Shown here piece after piece: positions 19,049 to 27,054 of a stretch of DNA of 64,000 bases (positions are counted from its first letter, which is position 1; every line of letters starts with the position of its first letter). Location: assembly GCF_007197995.1 (NCBI RefSeq), contig NZ_VKKH01000001.1, positions 372,001 to 436,000 of the forward strand, in the 5' to 3' direction. This DNA is from Aliiglaciecola sp. M165. Its GTDB lineage: Bacteria; Pseudomonadota; Gammaproteobacteria; Enterobacterales; Alteromonadaceae. The position numbers and the translations under genes are program-made. Below the pieces are notes generated by a model, which made no database searches, was not told the origin of the DNA, and saw only the letters and a list, made by a program, of their open reading frames with translations.

Positions 19049-20692
19049 GTGCTTAAAATCCCGCCGCAGAAGCCTTTAAATAAACTCAATGCATTAGTCA
19101 TTGATGCACAGGCATTGGTTCATGACAGTATCAAAGCTGCATTGGCTGAATTGGGGATTAGCAATTGCAAGAATGCAGAAAACGCATATTACGCATTGCG
19201 CTTATGTGATGAGATAAAATTTGACATAGTGCTTATTTCCTTTGACATCCGCAGTGACAAGGACGGTTTCAATTTACTTGAAGAAATGCGACTCAAGGGT
19301 CACATCACAAAAACCACTATGGTGATTTTCCTGAGTGCAGATACTTCAATGGAGTTGGTAAACTGTGTTGTTGAGCTGCAGCCAAGTGATTTTTGGGTCA
19401 AACCCCTTGATCGTTCCAAAGTCGAAAGTCGCTTTACCTACTTGTTTGGTATCAAAGAAAAACTCTACAAGCTCTCTTACTGCATTGATAAAGGCGAATA
19501 TCCAACTGCTATCTATTATGCTGAGAGGCAACTAAAAGACCCTGAGCTCACCCAATACTATCCGCAAATAAACCGCATGATAGGTGAATGTCTATTTAAT
19601 TTGATGGAATTTGCTCAGGCAGAAGAGTTTTACCGAGAGCTAGGCGAAAAATATAAATATGGTTGGGTCCAAGTTAACCTTGCACGTTGCCTCTTGAAGC
19701 AAAATAAAATGGCAGAAGCTACCGCTTTAACGGATGAGCTGCTAGAAAGGGATGACACACGCTTCAATACCTACGATGCACTTGCCGAATACTACATTGA
19801 AAAAGAAGATTACGAAAAGGGTTATGAAATTATCCAGGAGGCGACCAAACTTGCGCCTCGAAACCTTGATCGCAATAAAAAATCATGGAATTTGGCGCGC
19901 TTGAACCATGATAAAAAAGGGCAATATGTCGCTACCATGAATATGGCAAAATTTGCCAAGAATTCTATTCATGATTCTCCAGATCTCAATCTCAATGTGA
20001 TTAGAGCCGCGATTGACTTAGCAAGCTCACTCACAGGAGATGAGGCAAAACGGCTTCTGATTAAAACGGAAAGGGATATCGCTTTTTTTACCAAGGAGTT
20101 TGGTGCAGATTCACAAATTAAAGAACAATTGGCAGTTATCAATGCCCGGATGCTAAATCTAAAAAGCGATAAAAAGGGCGCCGAAAACGCAATTAAAGAC
20201 CATATGCACAGTCGCTCCAATATTTCTGTGGAAGACGGGTTAGACAAAGTTAAAGCATTCCACGAAATGGGCTATTGGGAAGAGTCTATTCGTTTGCTTG
20301 ATAATATTAAGTCGAAAATAGAGGGCGATTCATTTTTAGGCCAAGTCATAAACGAATATCTTGATCAGGAAACCCGTGAACGCACCGACATCCGTTATTC
20401 GCCAAAAGAGCTGGGCGAGATGGCGTCTTCACACTACAAAAACAGACGCTATGAACCCGCCTACGAGTTGTTAACACAAGCATTCACTCTGGCACCCAAA
20501 AATACCAATATTGCACTGAGTATTTTAAAGGTTATGGCGAAACTGATCGATGAAATCAACTTTCAAAATGAACATATACAATGCCTGCGTAATTGCAGAA
20601 AATTACTCGACGATTCGGCCTTGTCCCCCAACCAACAAAAAAAGCTAACGGAATACTTGAGTGTTATTGAGCCTCAATTAGAGACAGCTTAA
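19049..20692 (+). CDS. Response-regulator receiver domain with TPR repeats (degenerate receiver)
   Basis: 547 residues. The N-terminal CheY-like domain (about 12-135) keeps the first-strand acid (LNALVIDAQ), the switch Ser (MVIFLSADT) and the Lys (WVKPLD). At the phosphoacceptor position the strand reads DIVLISFDIRSDKDG, where related proteins read ...D-Y-x-L...KDG: Ser stands where Asp is expected, with an Asp two residues later. The rest is helical TPR-like repeats (about 145-545), a protein-interaction scaffold. No output domain is present. The GTG start follows an in-frame stop by six codons. It stands alone and its stop overlaps the convergent kynureninase-like gene by 4 bp. Confidence 0.83.
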   Translation: MLKIPPQKPLNKLNALVIDAQALVHDSIKAALAELGISNCKNAENAYYALRLCDEIKFDIVLISFDIRSDKDGFNLLEEMRLKGHITKTTMVIFLSADTSMELVNCVVELQPSDFWVKPLDRSKVESRFTYLFGIKEKLYKLSYCIDKGEYPTAIYYAERQLKDPELTQYYPQINRMIGECLFNLMEFAQAEEFYRELGEKYKYGWVQVNLARCLLKQNKMAEATALTDELLERDDTRFNTYDALAEYYIEKEDYEKGYEIIQEATKLAPRNLDRNKKSWNLARLNHDKKGQYVATMNMAKFAKNSIHDSPDLNLNVIRAAIDLASSLTGDEAKRLLIKTERDIAFFTKEFGADSQIKEQLAVINARMLNLKSDKKGAENAIKDHMHSRSNISVEDGLDKVKAFHEMGYWEESIRLLDNIKSKIEGDSFLGQVINEYLDQETRERTDIRYSPKELGEMASSHYKNRRYEPAYELLTQAFTLAPKNTNIALSILKVMAKLIDEINFQNEHIQCLRNCRKLLDDSALSPNQQKKLTEYLSVIEPQLETA

Positions 20693-21825
20693 TTCAAGCT
20701 TACTTGAGCAAAAGCGTCATTCAATGCCTGGCATTCCCTTTCGTTGTTATAAATGTGAAAAGACAATCGAAAAACATGTTTCCGTTGGTCGAAGAATATC
20801 TTTTGCTTATTCAATATTTCAGACAATTTGTTGACTAAATTTTCTTTGACCGGCAGGCATAGAGTACCGCCAATATGGTTGATATCAACAGCATGTGACG
20901 CTACAGACTCCGAGTTAGACAAGACGCGCCTCATCAATACTCTATTATGATCAAGGATATTTTCCACGCCAATCTCAGTTATGCATCGAATTCCTCCCAA
21001 GGCTATGGCGTAGGGTGCAATGCTGGGCGTCCCCCCCCAAAAACGCTTTGCTGTGCCCGCATATTCGAATGAGTTGATATCCATCTCAAAGGGATCTTCG
21101 TGAGAGAACCAACCAACATCACTAGGGCGCAATCGTTGTAATATATTTGGATTTGTCCAGATAAACCCGGCTCCAGGCCCACCACATAGCCATTTAACAC
21201 ATGAACCAAATACTGCGTCGGCATTCCAGGATGAAAGGCTTATCGGCAAAATCCCTGCTGATTGGGCGATATCAACGGTGCTGTATACATTTTTTCCGGC
21301 ACATAGTTTTACTATCTCGGACACGGGAGAGACGTGTCCAGTATTGGAATGAACATGAGTGATTAATGCGCAAAATATTGTGTCATTTAGGCTCTCTTCC
21401 CACATTTGCAATTGCTGTGTTGGCGCAGAGGGTTGGACATACGCCAACTCTAGACCCATTTTTTGCATTGCGTTGATAACAAACCCCATAGATGGAAATG
21501 CATCAGGGTGTATCAGCACCTTATTTCTTTTCGCGCTGGGCTTGGGTAATGACATGAGAAACTTGGTAAAGCCACTAGATAAATTCTGTTGTGGACAAAA
21601 GTAATCGGGATCCGAGTCCAGCAATCTAGCCAGTGCGGCGTCAAATTCGCCGATCAATTCTAGCCACGGACCCCAAGCATTTCCCCCTGACGTTTTCCAG
21701 GGCTCTAGAAAGTTTTGCGCCAACATAGATTCCGACAACTTACTTATACAACCCACTGAATGGCTTAAAAAATAAGGCGATTGGGGCAAATTAAAACGTT
21801 CGTAGTATTGGTTGGTATCAGCCAT
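20689..21825 (-). CDS. kynU: Kynureninase-like PLP enzyme (aminotransferase class V fold)
   Basis: About 378 residues, fold type I PLP enzyme. The PLP lysine is in GSCVKWLCGGPGAGFIW (near residue 207), which resembles the kynureninase K-x-L-x-G-G-x-G-x pattern. The Asp/His contacts are in STVDIAQSAG and ITHVHSNTG. Kynureninase cleaves kynurenine to anthranilate and alanine. The protein is shorter than typical kynureninases (~415-465), so the substrate is an inference supported mainly by the tryptophan dioxygenase gene just upstream. The ATG at 21825 lies 1 bp after the dioxygenase stop; a GTG at 21837 would overlap it. The two genes are clearly cotranscribed. Confidence 0.8.
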   Translation of the reverse strand: MADTNQYYERFNLPQSPYFLSHSVGCISKLSESMLAQNFLEPWKTSGGNAWGPWLELIGEFDAALARLLDSDPDYFCPQQNLSSGFTKFLMSLPKPSAKRNKVLIHPDAFPSMGFVINAMQKMGLELAYVQPSAPTQQLQMWEESLNDTIFCALITHVHSNTGHVSPVSEIVKLCAGKNVYSTVDIAQSAGILPISLSSWNADAVFGSCVKWLCGGPGAGFIWTNPNILQRLRPSDVGWFSHEDPFEMDINSFEYAGTAKRFWGGTPSIAPYAIALGGIRCITEIGVENILDHNRVLMRRVLSNSESVASHAVDINHIGGTLCLPVKENLVNKLSEILNKQKIFFDQRKHVFRLSFHIYNNERECQALNDAFAQVSLN

Positions 21826-21826
21826 A

Positions 21827-22582
21827 CTATTGTTCACTTTGCGAGGCTTTTTCCAATATTGATTCCCTTACTTTTCCGTAAGACTGGCCCCATGAATCTG
21901 TCATATTATTGCGTATTTCCCATAATTCAGGGAAAAATTGGTATTTTGCGCCTGACTTTAATAGATCCACAGGGCGCCCCTTTAACGAATGAGAGCCAAT
22001 GCCAATCGATCTCTGGATAAGAAACAGATGCTGCCAGCGAAATTTTTGCAATAATTCATCGAACTCTATCAAGGCTTCAGCGACGGTATAAGCATCATCA
22101 TGCTCGTATTCGCTATCATAGATTGCTTCCACTGACTTGTTACGCCCTTTAAGATATTGCTCACTAAATATATCCCACATATCCTTGGGCATTTTAACCA
22201 GAGTTCTAAACCCAGGGGATTCTTGCCCGCTGCCGTTGCCAAGCTGTAACCGTATTTCCTGATATTCTTTTGGTGACATTGTTTCGAGCAAATCCATTTG
22301 TTCAATCATCATCTTTTGGATCATGTGTACGCGCTTCATCAATGTAATGACTCTATGCGAATGTTGCTTTTCCATAAACTCTAAAACATCGATGAGAGTG
22401 TAAATCATCAACTTCATCCACAATTCCTCAACCTGGTGAACGATTTGGAATTGAAGCTCATCTTGGTTACACAAGCTCTTAAGAGGTTTTTGACACTGCA
22501 AAAGCGTGTCGCATTGCAGATAAGCGCCATAATCAAGAATTTCAGGGTTTTCCAACATGCTGGCGTATTTTTGTCGATACAT
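21827..22582 (-). CDS. kynA: Tryptophan 2,3-dioxygenase family haem protein
   Basis: 251 residues. TDO opens the indole ring of tryptophan to N-formylkynurenine using haem and O2. Family features seen: active-site His49 in QIVHQVEELWMKL, LQLGNGSGQESPGFRTL, predicted axial haem His185 in RWQHLFLIQRSIG, and FFPELWEIRNN near the end. The substrate loop, GTGGSSG in standard TDOs, reads GIGSHSLKGRPVDLL here, so activity on tryptophan is likely but not certain; TDO-fold relatives act on other indoles or tyrosines. It is the first gene of a two-gene operon, divergent from an Lrp-type regulator. Confidence 0.85.
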   Translation of the reverse strand: MYRQKYASMLENPEILDYGAYLQCDTLLQCQKPLKSLCNQDELQFQIVHQVEELWMKLMIYTLIDVLEFMEKQHSHRVITLMKRVHMIQKMMIEQMDLLETMSPKEYQEIRLQLGNGSGQESPGFRTLVKMPKDMWDIFSEQYLKGRNKSVEAIYDSEYEHDDAYTVAEALIEFDELLQKFRWQHLFLIQRSIGIGSHSLKGRPVDLLKSGAKYQFFPELWEIRNNMTDSWGQSYGKVRESILEKASQSEQ

Positions 22583-22635
22583 GGTCTTCTCTTGATTAAT
22601 TTGCTAAAAAAAGAATAGTACCGCCCTCAACACCA

Positions 22636-22712
22636 AACATTGTTCCTACTATGCCCAATATGGCACTATAATCAGAACAATGTTCCTATATATAGCAAAT
22701 CACAAGAACAAT
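22636..22712. promoter_or_regulatory. Three GAACAAT-type sites between TDO and Lrp-type regulator genes
   Basis: The 131-bp divergent gap contains the same core three times: AACATTGTTCC (22636-22646, inverted), the palindrome GAACAATGTTC (22675-22685) and GAACAAT (22706-22712), the last one directly before the regulator start. Repeated sites of this kind are expected for an Lrp/AsnC octamer that controls both itself and the kyn genes. Confidence 0.6.
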
Positions 22713-22713
22713 A

Positions 22714-23163
22714 ATGGATAATAATGATAAAAAAATAATTGCTGCACTAGAAGTAGATGGCCGGATGTCTTTTGCTTTACTGGGCGAAAAAGTAGGGGTC
22801 AGTAAAACGCCATGCTGGAATAGAGTAAAGAATCTCCAAGATAATGGCGTAATATGCGGTTACAGCGCGTTGATCGATCCTACGGCGATAGGTTTAAACA
22901 TTCGAGCACTTGTTCATGTGGTGGTTGACTTTGGTCAATATCAAGCCTTTGAGAAAGGCATAAATCAACATTGTGCGATCAGATCATGCCATGCGGTAAC
23001 AGGTGAGTTCGATTACGTGCTGGAAATACTGGCCCGTGATGTAGATCACTTTGATCAATTGCTACGCGGTGAACTAAGCCGGCTACCAGGCGTCATGCGC
23101 TTTAATACATCTATTTCAACCCGCATGGTGAAACAAAACGGTCGATACAGCGATATGTTGTAA
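22714..23163 (+). CDS. kynR: Lrp/AsnC-family regulator, KynR-like
   Basis: 149 residues, the normal Lrp size. The N-terminal winged HTH (about 5-60) contains DNNDKKIIAALEVDGRMSFA and VSKTPCWNRVKNLQDNGVI. The C-terminal RAM/ligand domain (about 65-145) contains HAVTGEFDYVLEIL. It is divergently transcribed from the TDO/kynureninase-like operon, as kynR is in Pseudomonas aeruginosa, where kynurenine is the effector. Repeated GAACAAT sites in the shared gap are likely operators. Symbol given by context. Confidence 0.82.
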   Translation: MDNNDKKIIAALEVDGRMSFALLGEKVGVSKTPCWNRVKNLQDNGVICGYSALIDPTAIGLNIRALVHVVVDFGQYQAFEKGINQHCAIRSCHAVTGEFDYVLEILARDVDHFDQLLRGELSRLPGVMRFNTSISTRMVKQNGRYSDML

Positions 23164-23207
23164 TGCTTTTAATTAGCCCCAATCCTGGATTAGAAATGTC
23201 GGTATAA

Positions 23208-24077
23208 CTAGCCTTCACCGTGTTTATCGAGAAATGCTTGAGCAAAACGCCTCGGTGAGTCGTTGTCCATATTGAAATAAAGTGAGGGCTCGATGAGTTC
23301 CACTTCCATCAACAAAAACGCGTTATTGTGTTTTACAAAGTCGACACGAACATAAAGAGGCATCTCCGGAATTGCTCGTATAACTTTTTCACTGGCTTCG
23401 AGGATAGCTTGATCTGCCTGAACAGAACGCAATTGGCCACCATGCTCCTCTTGGACGCGGAAATCATTGTTTTTCGGCACTTTTAAAATGCAATGGCTAA
23501 ACTGTCCGTTAAAGTAAAAAAGCGAATATTCTCCCTCGTTAACAATGTTTTGAATAAAGGGTTGAACCATATGAGGGCGAGTAGCAAACACCGACTGCAA
23601 AGCGTCTTTTTGTTCAACAACGTCGCTTTTACGCAATCGGTAGGTATGGTCAGCATTAGCACTTACCAGTGGTTTAATGACGATTTCAGAACAATCAAAA
23701 TCCTCAAACGCAGCCAACAGGCCAGCGAAATTTGATTCGCTAAACCACAAAGTAGGAACAATCTCGATACCCTGAGATTGAAGGGCTTTCAGATAATCTT
23801 TGCTAATATTCCATTGCACGGTTTGCAGACTATTTTCGAGAACAGCAGAACTATTTTCAATTGACTCAAGACAAGCGATAAACTTTTCGGGATCCTCTTG
23901 GTAATCCCAGGTACTGCGGATCACCACTACATCAAATTCGTTCCAGTTTACGGAATCATCTCTCCAAGAGACTTCTGTGCATTCCCAATTGTTCTTAACC
24001 AGAAACGGATAAAATAAATGGTCGTAGACAAAAAACTCTTCTAAATCATCGGTGGAAAGTATCGCGAGTTTGCGCAT
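23208..24077 (-). CDS. ATP-grasp domain protein (DcsG/RimK-like ligase)
   Basis: 289 residues. The N-terminal pre-ATP-grasp segment has VVVIRSTWDYQEDPEKF, a signature of the ATP-grasp group that includes D-cycloserine pathway DcsG and glutathione-synthetase-like proteins. ATP-grasp strands follow: EIVIKPLVSANADHTYRL, MVQPFIQNIVNEGEYSLFYF and the metal-binding LLMEVELIEPSLYFNM near the C-terminus. It should ligate a carboxylate to an amine through an acyl phosphate; the substrates are unknown. AAGGTGA is 7 nt before the ATG and lies inside a small hairpin. Confidence 0.85.
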   Translation of the reverse strand: MRKLAILSTDDLEEFFVYDHLFYPFLVKNNWECTEVSWRDDSVNWNEFDVVVIRSTWDYQEDPEKFIACLESIENSSAVLENSLQTVQWNISKDYLKALQSQGIEIVPTLWFSESNFAGLLAAFEDFDCSEIVIKPLVSANADHTYRLRKSDVVEQKDALQSVFATRPHMVQPFIQNIVNEGEYSLFYFNGQFSHCILKVPKNNDFRVQEEHGGQLRSVQADQAILEASEKVIRAIPEMPLYVRVDFVKHNNAFLLMEVELIEPSLYFNMDNDSPRRFAQAFLDKHGEG

Positions 24078-24085
24078 AGACGTTC

Positions 24086-24113
24086 ACCTTAATTAGATTA
24101 ATGCCATTAAGGT
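24086..24113 (-). promoter_or_regulatory. Hairpin covering the ribosome-binding site of the ATP-grasp gene
   Basis: On the minus strand ACCTTAAT and ATTAAGGT (8-bp perfect arms, 12-nt loop) form a stem whose 3' arm contains the AAGG of the ribosome-binding site. It could limit translation, or it could be a DNA operator. The stem is AU-rich and so weak. Confidence 0.35.
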
Positions 24114-24240
24114 TATCGAATTTCGACTCGCTTCTCCACTGTTTAGCGTAATATTCTAACTCGCTTAAATGATACGTTTGCAATCCTAAACAGATACCTT
24201 AGAAGTTCGGATATTTTTGTTAAACACGGCCAGCAAAAAA

Positions 24241-24843
24241 TCAACATTTTGGCCAGTTTTTAATTTCTTTTGCTCCGTTTTGTTCATATAAATCCAATTT
24301 ATCAACAACTTTGATGAAAGAACTTCGTGCGTCAGGTTTGAGAAAAATACTCACTAACAATTCGTCTTCTGGAAGCGATTTGTGCACACAGCTTCCATTA
24401 ACACCAACGCCAAAGCTGCCCTCGCCTTTTTCTTTGCTGCGTTGATGTTGTGAAATGAGTCGTTGAGATTCGCGAAGCTGATTGGCGTCTGCTTCCGATA
24501 AATGCATGATGGTTAGGGTCTGGTCTTCTTCCAACTGATTAGCTAGGTCTTTATCCAAATAGTTAGGGCCTTTTACCTCGACCAGATACACATCTTGAAT
24601 AACCAAACTGTCGTCTTCAGCGCGGTAGCCCAGACTCATTCTGACATCGCCTTTTTTAACCTGCAGCGCCTTGTGGGTAATAACTGCGATTTCGACTTGA
24701 TTGGGATCCATAGTAAAAGGATCGAGTTGGCTCAATCGGACCATACTAAAAATGGGAACGGAGGAACATCCAGATAAATAAAGAAGCAAAATAAGAGAAA
24801 ACAAAAGTGTGCGGTAAGACTTTGAAATAGGTAAGCAATGCAT
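24241..24843 (-). CDS. Predicted lipoprotein of unknown function
   Basis: About 200 residues. The N-terminus is a lipoprotein signal: basic start, long hydrophobic run (LLFSLILLLYLSGC), lipobox LSGC then SSVP. The mature part has mixed alpha/beta character with many charged residues, including VEIAVITHKALQVKKGDVRM and the C-terminal AKEIKNWPKC. I do not recognise a family. The ATG at 24843 has AAAGGA 8 nt upstream; longer open frames (to 24954) would spoil the signal peptide. It follows the membrane-protein gene by about 60 bp on the same strand and may be its partner. Confidence 0.68.
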   Translation of the reverse strand: MHCLPISKSYRTLLFSLILLLYLSGCSSVPIFSMVRLSQLDPFTMDPNQVEIAVITHKALQVKKGDVRMSLGYRAEDDSLVIQDVYLVEVKGPNYLDKDLANQLEEDQTLTIMHLSEADANQLRESQRLISQHQRSKEKGEGSFGVGVNGSCVHKSLPEDELLVSIFLKPDARSSFIKVVDKLDLYEQNGAKEIKNWPKC

Positions 24844-24905
24844 GATAACAATCCTTTGATAGCGCTGCATAGTGCGACCCGTTTTTTTACAATAAGTTCT
24901 AAAAA

Positions 24906-25907
24906 TCAGCTCATTAAAGTAACAAACCAAGTTAAAATACCGGACCACGCCCAAGTCACCGTTGGGATTAAAAATATCAATGCAAATCGTAGTGCTAAAT
25001 GAATATTTACCGGCCAGACTCTAGCTTTTAGGATTTCATCTTTGATGTTTGTAGTTTTACCTTGATGACGTTGATCAAGCCCCATATCCTCTAAACCGAC
25101 AGCATCAATTTTTGGTTTTCTAGGATGGTGATTTCGAGCTTGACGAAACGCATCAAGAGCTTTGGTCTTTTTTTCGATGATGATGTGCCTGACTCGAAAA
25201 AGAGGATAAAACATTAGGTTTATCAGAATGACCAATAATGTCATTGTCATTAAGAAGTCTTTCATATGCGGAGGACCGCCCAACCAAAACAGTGGAGCCA
25301 ATGCTACGCAGAAAGAAAAGAAAAAAGCGTTCCAAAAGACTGTGTTTGCAATTGGAAAAAGCTCTTCTGCACTAAATAAATCAACGTTCAGATGCAATTC
25401 AACGAACTCAGTAACTAGTCGAGTAATTCTATAGATTGTCAAAACGCCTAGTATAATACCCGTCCACATAAACACGGCTTGTGGCGCTAAGGGGAATCGA
25501 ATCAGGTTCTTTTCGAATCCCAATTCCTCAACGTAAAACAGCCCTTCGGTGTAAAAATAAAAAAACATCATTACGACGGCCAGCGCTACTGATTTAAGCA
25601 GATTTTTTTTCGGTAAGCCTTTTATTTTATCTACAAACTGCTGGGCAACAACGGGATCTGAATTGGTCATTTGCGCACTTTCCACAATCGCTGCGCAAGC
25701 TTTCCTTATCAAAACGGGTAATACAACTAAGCTAAAGCCACCAATAATGGGTAGTGCAAAGGCCGCACCAATATCTCTTACTTGAATCGGGTGCAATCCT
25801 GAGTGAGGGCTCACTATCACACCGAGGATATAATTAAGGAGAACAAAGAAAAACGTTGTTAAACATGCAGCCCACTGCCACTTGTCGAATAAAGAACCTT
25901 TTATCAC
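24906..25907 (-). CDS. Polytopic inner-membrane protein of unknown function
   Basis: 333 residues with about seven hydrophobic segments: two N-terminal (about 12-30, 47-67), one at 100-115, one at 140-160, two at 190-240 and one close to the C-terminus (about 308-330). A charged cytoplasmic-looking loop (about 250-300) is rich in Lys, Arg and His. I do not recognise the family, and no catalytic motif stands out. The start is a GTG at 25907 without a clear ribosome-binding site, so it is uncertain. It lies upstream of the lipoprotein at 24241-24843. Confidence 0.68.
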   Translation of the reverse strand: MIKGSLFDKWQWAACLTTFFFVLLNYILGVIVSPHSGLHPIQVRDIGAAFALPIIGGFSLVVLPVLIRKACAAIVESAQMTNSDPVVAQQFVDKIKGLPKKNLLKSVALAVVMMFFYFYTEGLFYVEELGFEKNLIRFPLAPQAVFMWTGIILGVLTIYRITRLVTEFVELHLNVDLFSAEELFPIANTVFWNAFFFSFCVALAPLFWLGGPPHMKDFLMTMTLLVILINLMFYPLFRVRHIIIEKKTKALDAFRQARNHHPRKPKIDAVGLEDMGLDQRHQGKTTNIKDEILKARVWPVNIHLALRFALIFLIPTVTWAWSGILTWFVTLMS

Positions 25908-26009
25908 TGATATACTACTTTTTGGTTACAAGGCTTTTGTCGGCGGTTATCGCGTTAAACCCAAGAACAGCGCAGTATACATTTAAATTTGTGGTAGAAA
26001 AACCTCTCA

Positions 26010-26552
26010 CTAAAAAGGGTTGTGAGTGAATCCTCTTTGACTCAATTGCGCATTGGCAGTCATTGCTGAAAGAGACATGGTAACCCCTTCAATCAAATGT
26101 TGATTTTCAATCCCATAATATGCCGCTGATTGACCACATAGGTATATCTCTACGTTGTTTTCGAGAAGCGCCTGTATGAGTGGAAGATTTTCATTGTTAT
26201 TATCAAATTTGTCAGAATGTTGCTTAGCATTCAATAGGTCGAAACCTGCTTTTCCATGGACAACAAGCGCTAGCTGAATATTCTTAGGATTTACTCCATT
26301 AGCTACGTGCATATTGAGAAAGCGTGCCAGAGAATCAAATTTCCTATTCAACTGGCCATCACCGGCTGTTTGGCTGACATCAAAAGCAATTTTAAACGCG
26401 CTATTTTGATTGAGTGGCTGCGTTAAATTCACTGCAGCATGGCGGCCAAACTCCTTAATCAAAGGTCCATCAGCAAATCCCTCTTGAGCTAAACTGCAAG
26501 GAGCGCCCAATATTGAACAGAACAGGATCACAACAACGAATAAATGTTTCAT
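26010..26552 (-). CDS. Secreted DsrE-like protein
   Basis: 180 residues with a signal peptide (about 1-22, SLAQ) and a DsrE/DsrF-like domain. The Rossmann-like strands are FKIAFDVSQ, IQLALVVHG and VEIYLCGQSAAYYG, the last with a single Cys at the usual DsrE sulfur-relay position, though this protein is exported. Periplasmic DsrE-like proteins of this form are widespread in Proteobacteria and mostly uncharacterised. No sulfur-oxidation genes are near. Confidence 0.8.
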   Translation of the reverse strand: MKHLFVVVILFCSILGAPCSLAQEGFADGPLIKEFGRHAAVNLTQPLNQNSAFKIAFDVSQTAGDGQLNRKFDSLARFLNMHVANGVNPKNIQLALVVHGKAGFDLLNAKQHSDKFDNNNENLPLIQALLENNVEIYLCGQSAAYYGIENQHLIEGVTMSLSAMTANAQLSQRGFTHNPF

Positions 26553-27054
26553 GGCAAAATCAATTTTTTGATTAAAACGACAGTGTAAAGGTACAGCAAT
26601 ATTTTGTCATTTACGCAAATTAATAGTGAAATCAACCAACAAGCACTTGAACTAACTTGAATGCATACCCAAAAGGGTCGATCCCATTGCACAATTAGAA
26701 ACAAGAAAATATCGCTATAACAACTAGTTAAGACTTTCTTGATGCATTTAATAGGCGTAACATAATGGACTTGGTATGGTTACTGCGTACACCAGATGGA
26801 TTAGAGGTGTAACTGAGTGCTACTGCGAGCCTGAAAGCCGCAACCGCTCAATACGATATAAGCGCACTCGCTTTGTTTGAGACGTTAAATGAATGGCTAA
26901 TGACTTTCGGCACATTCATTTTGCTGAAACTTAGTTACACTCTAAACAACAGATTGCTTTCGAAAATCACGAATAGTTACAAATGATCAGCATCACCAAC
27001 GTACGGAAGTCGATATAATTGGTGATGTAATAAACGGATGAAATGTGAACGACT
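26553..27054. other. 502-bp non-coding gap with nested inverted repeats
   Basis: No convincing ORF. The first ~250 bp show nothing clear. The second half holds a structured element (26801-26945) described separately. The last ~100 bp must contain the promoter of the RND operon that starts at 27055. Confidence 0.5.
26801..26945. repeat. Structured element with terminal and nested inverted repeats
   Basis: Outer arms TTAGAGGTGTAACT (26801-26814) and AGTTACACTCTAA (from 26933) pair over ~14 bp with one bulged G, about 117 bp apart. Inside are GAGTGC/GCACTC and a perfect 9-bp hairpin AAATGAATG / CATTCATTT (about 26887-26922). The layout suggests a MITE-like remnant or a folded RNA; no direct evidence separates these. 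Confidence 0.45.

Noticed and set aside
26801-26945. Integron attC site
   Set aside because: The arms do not match the GTTRRRY/RYYYAAC core sites, no integrase is near, and only one copy is present.
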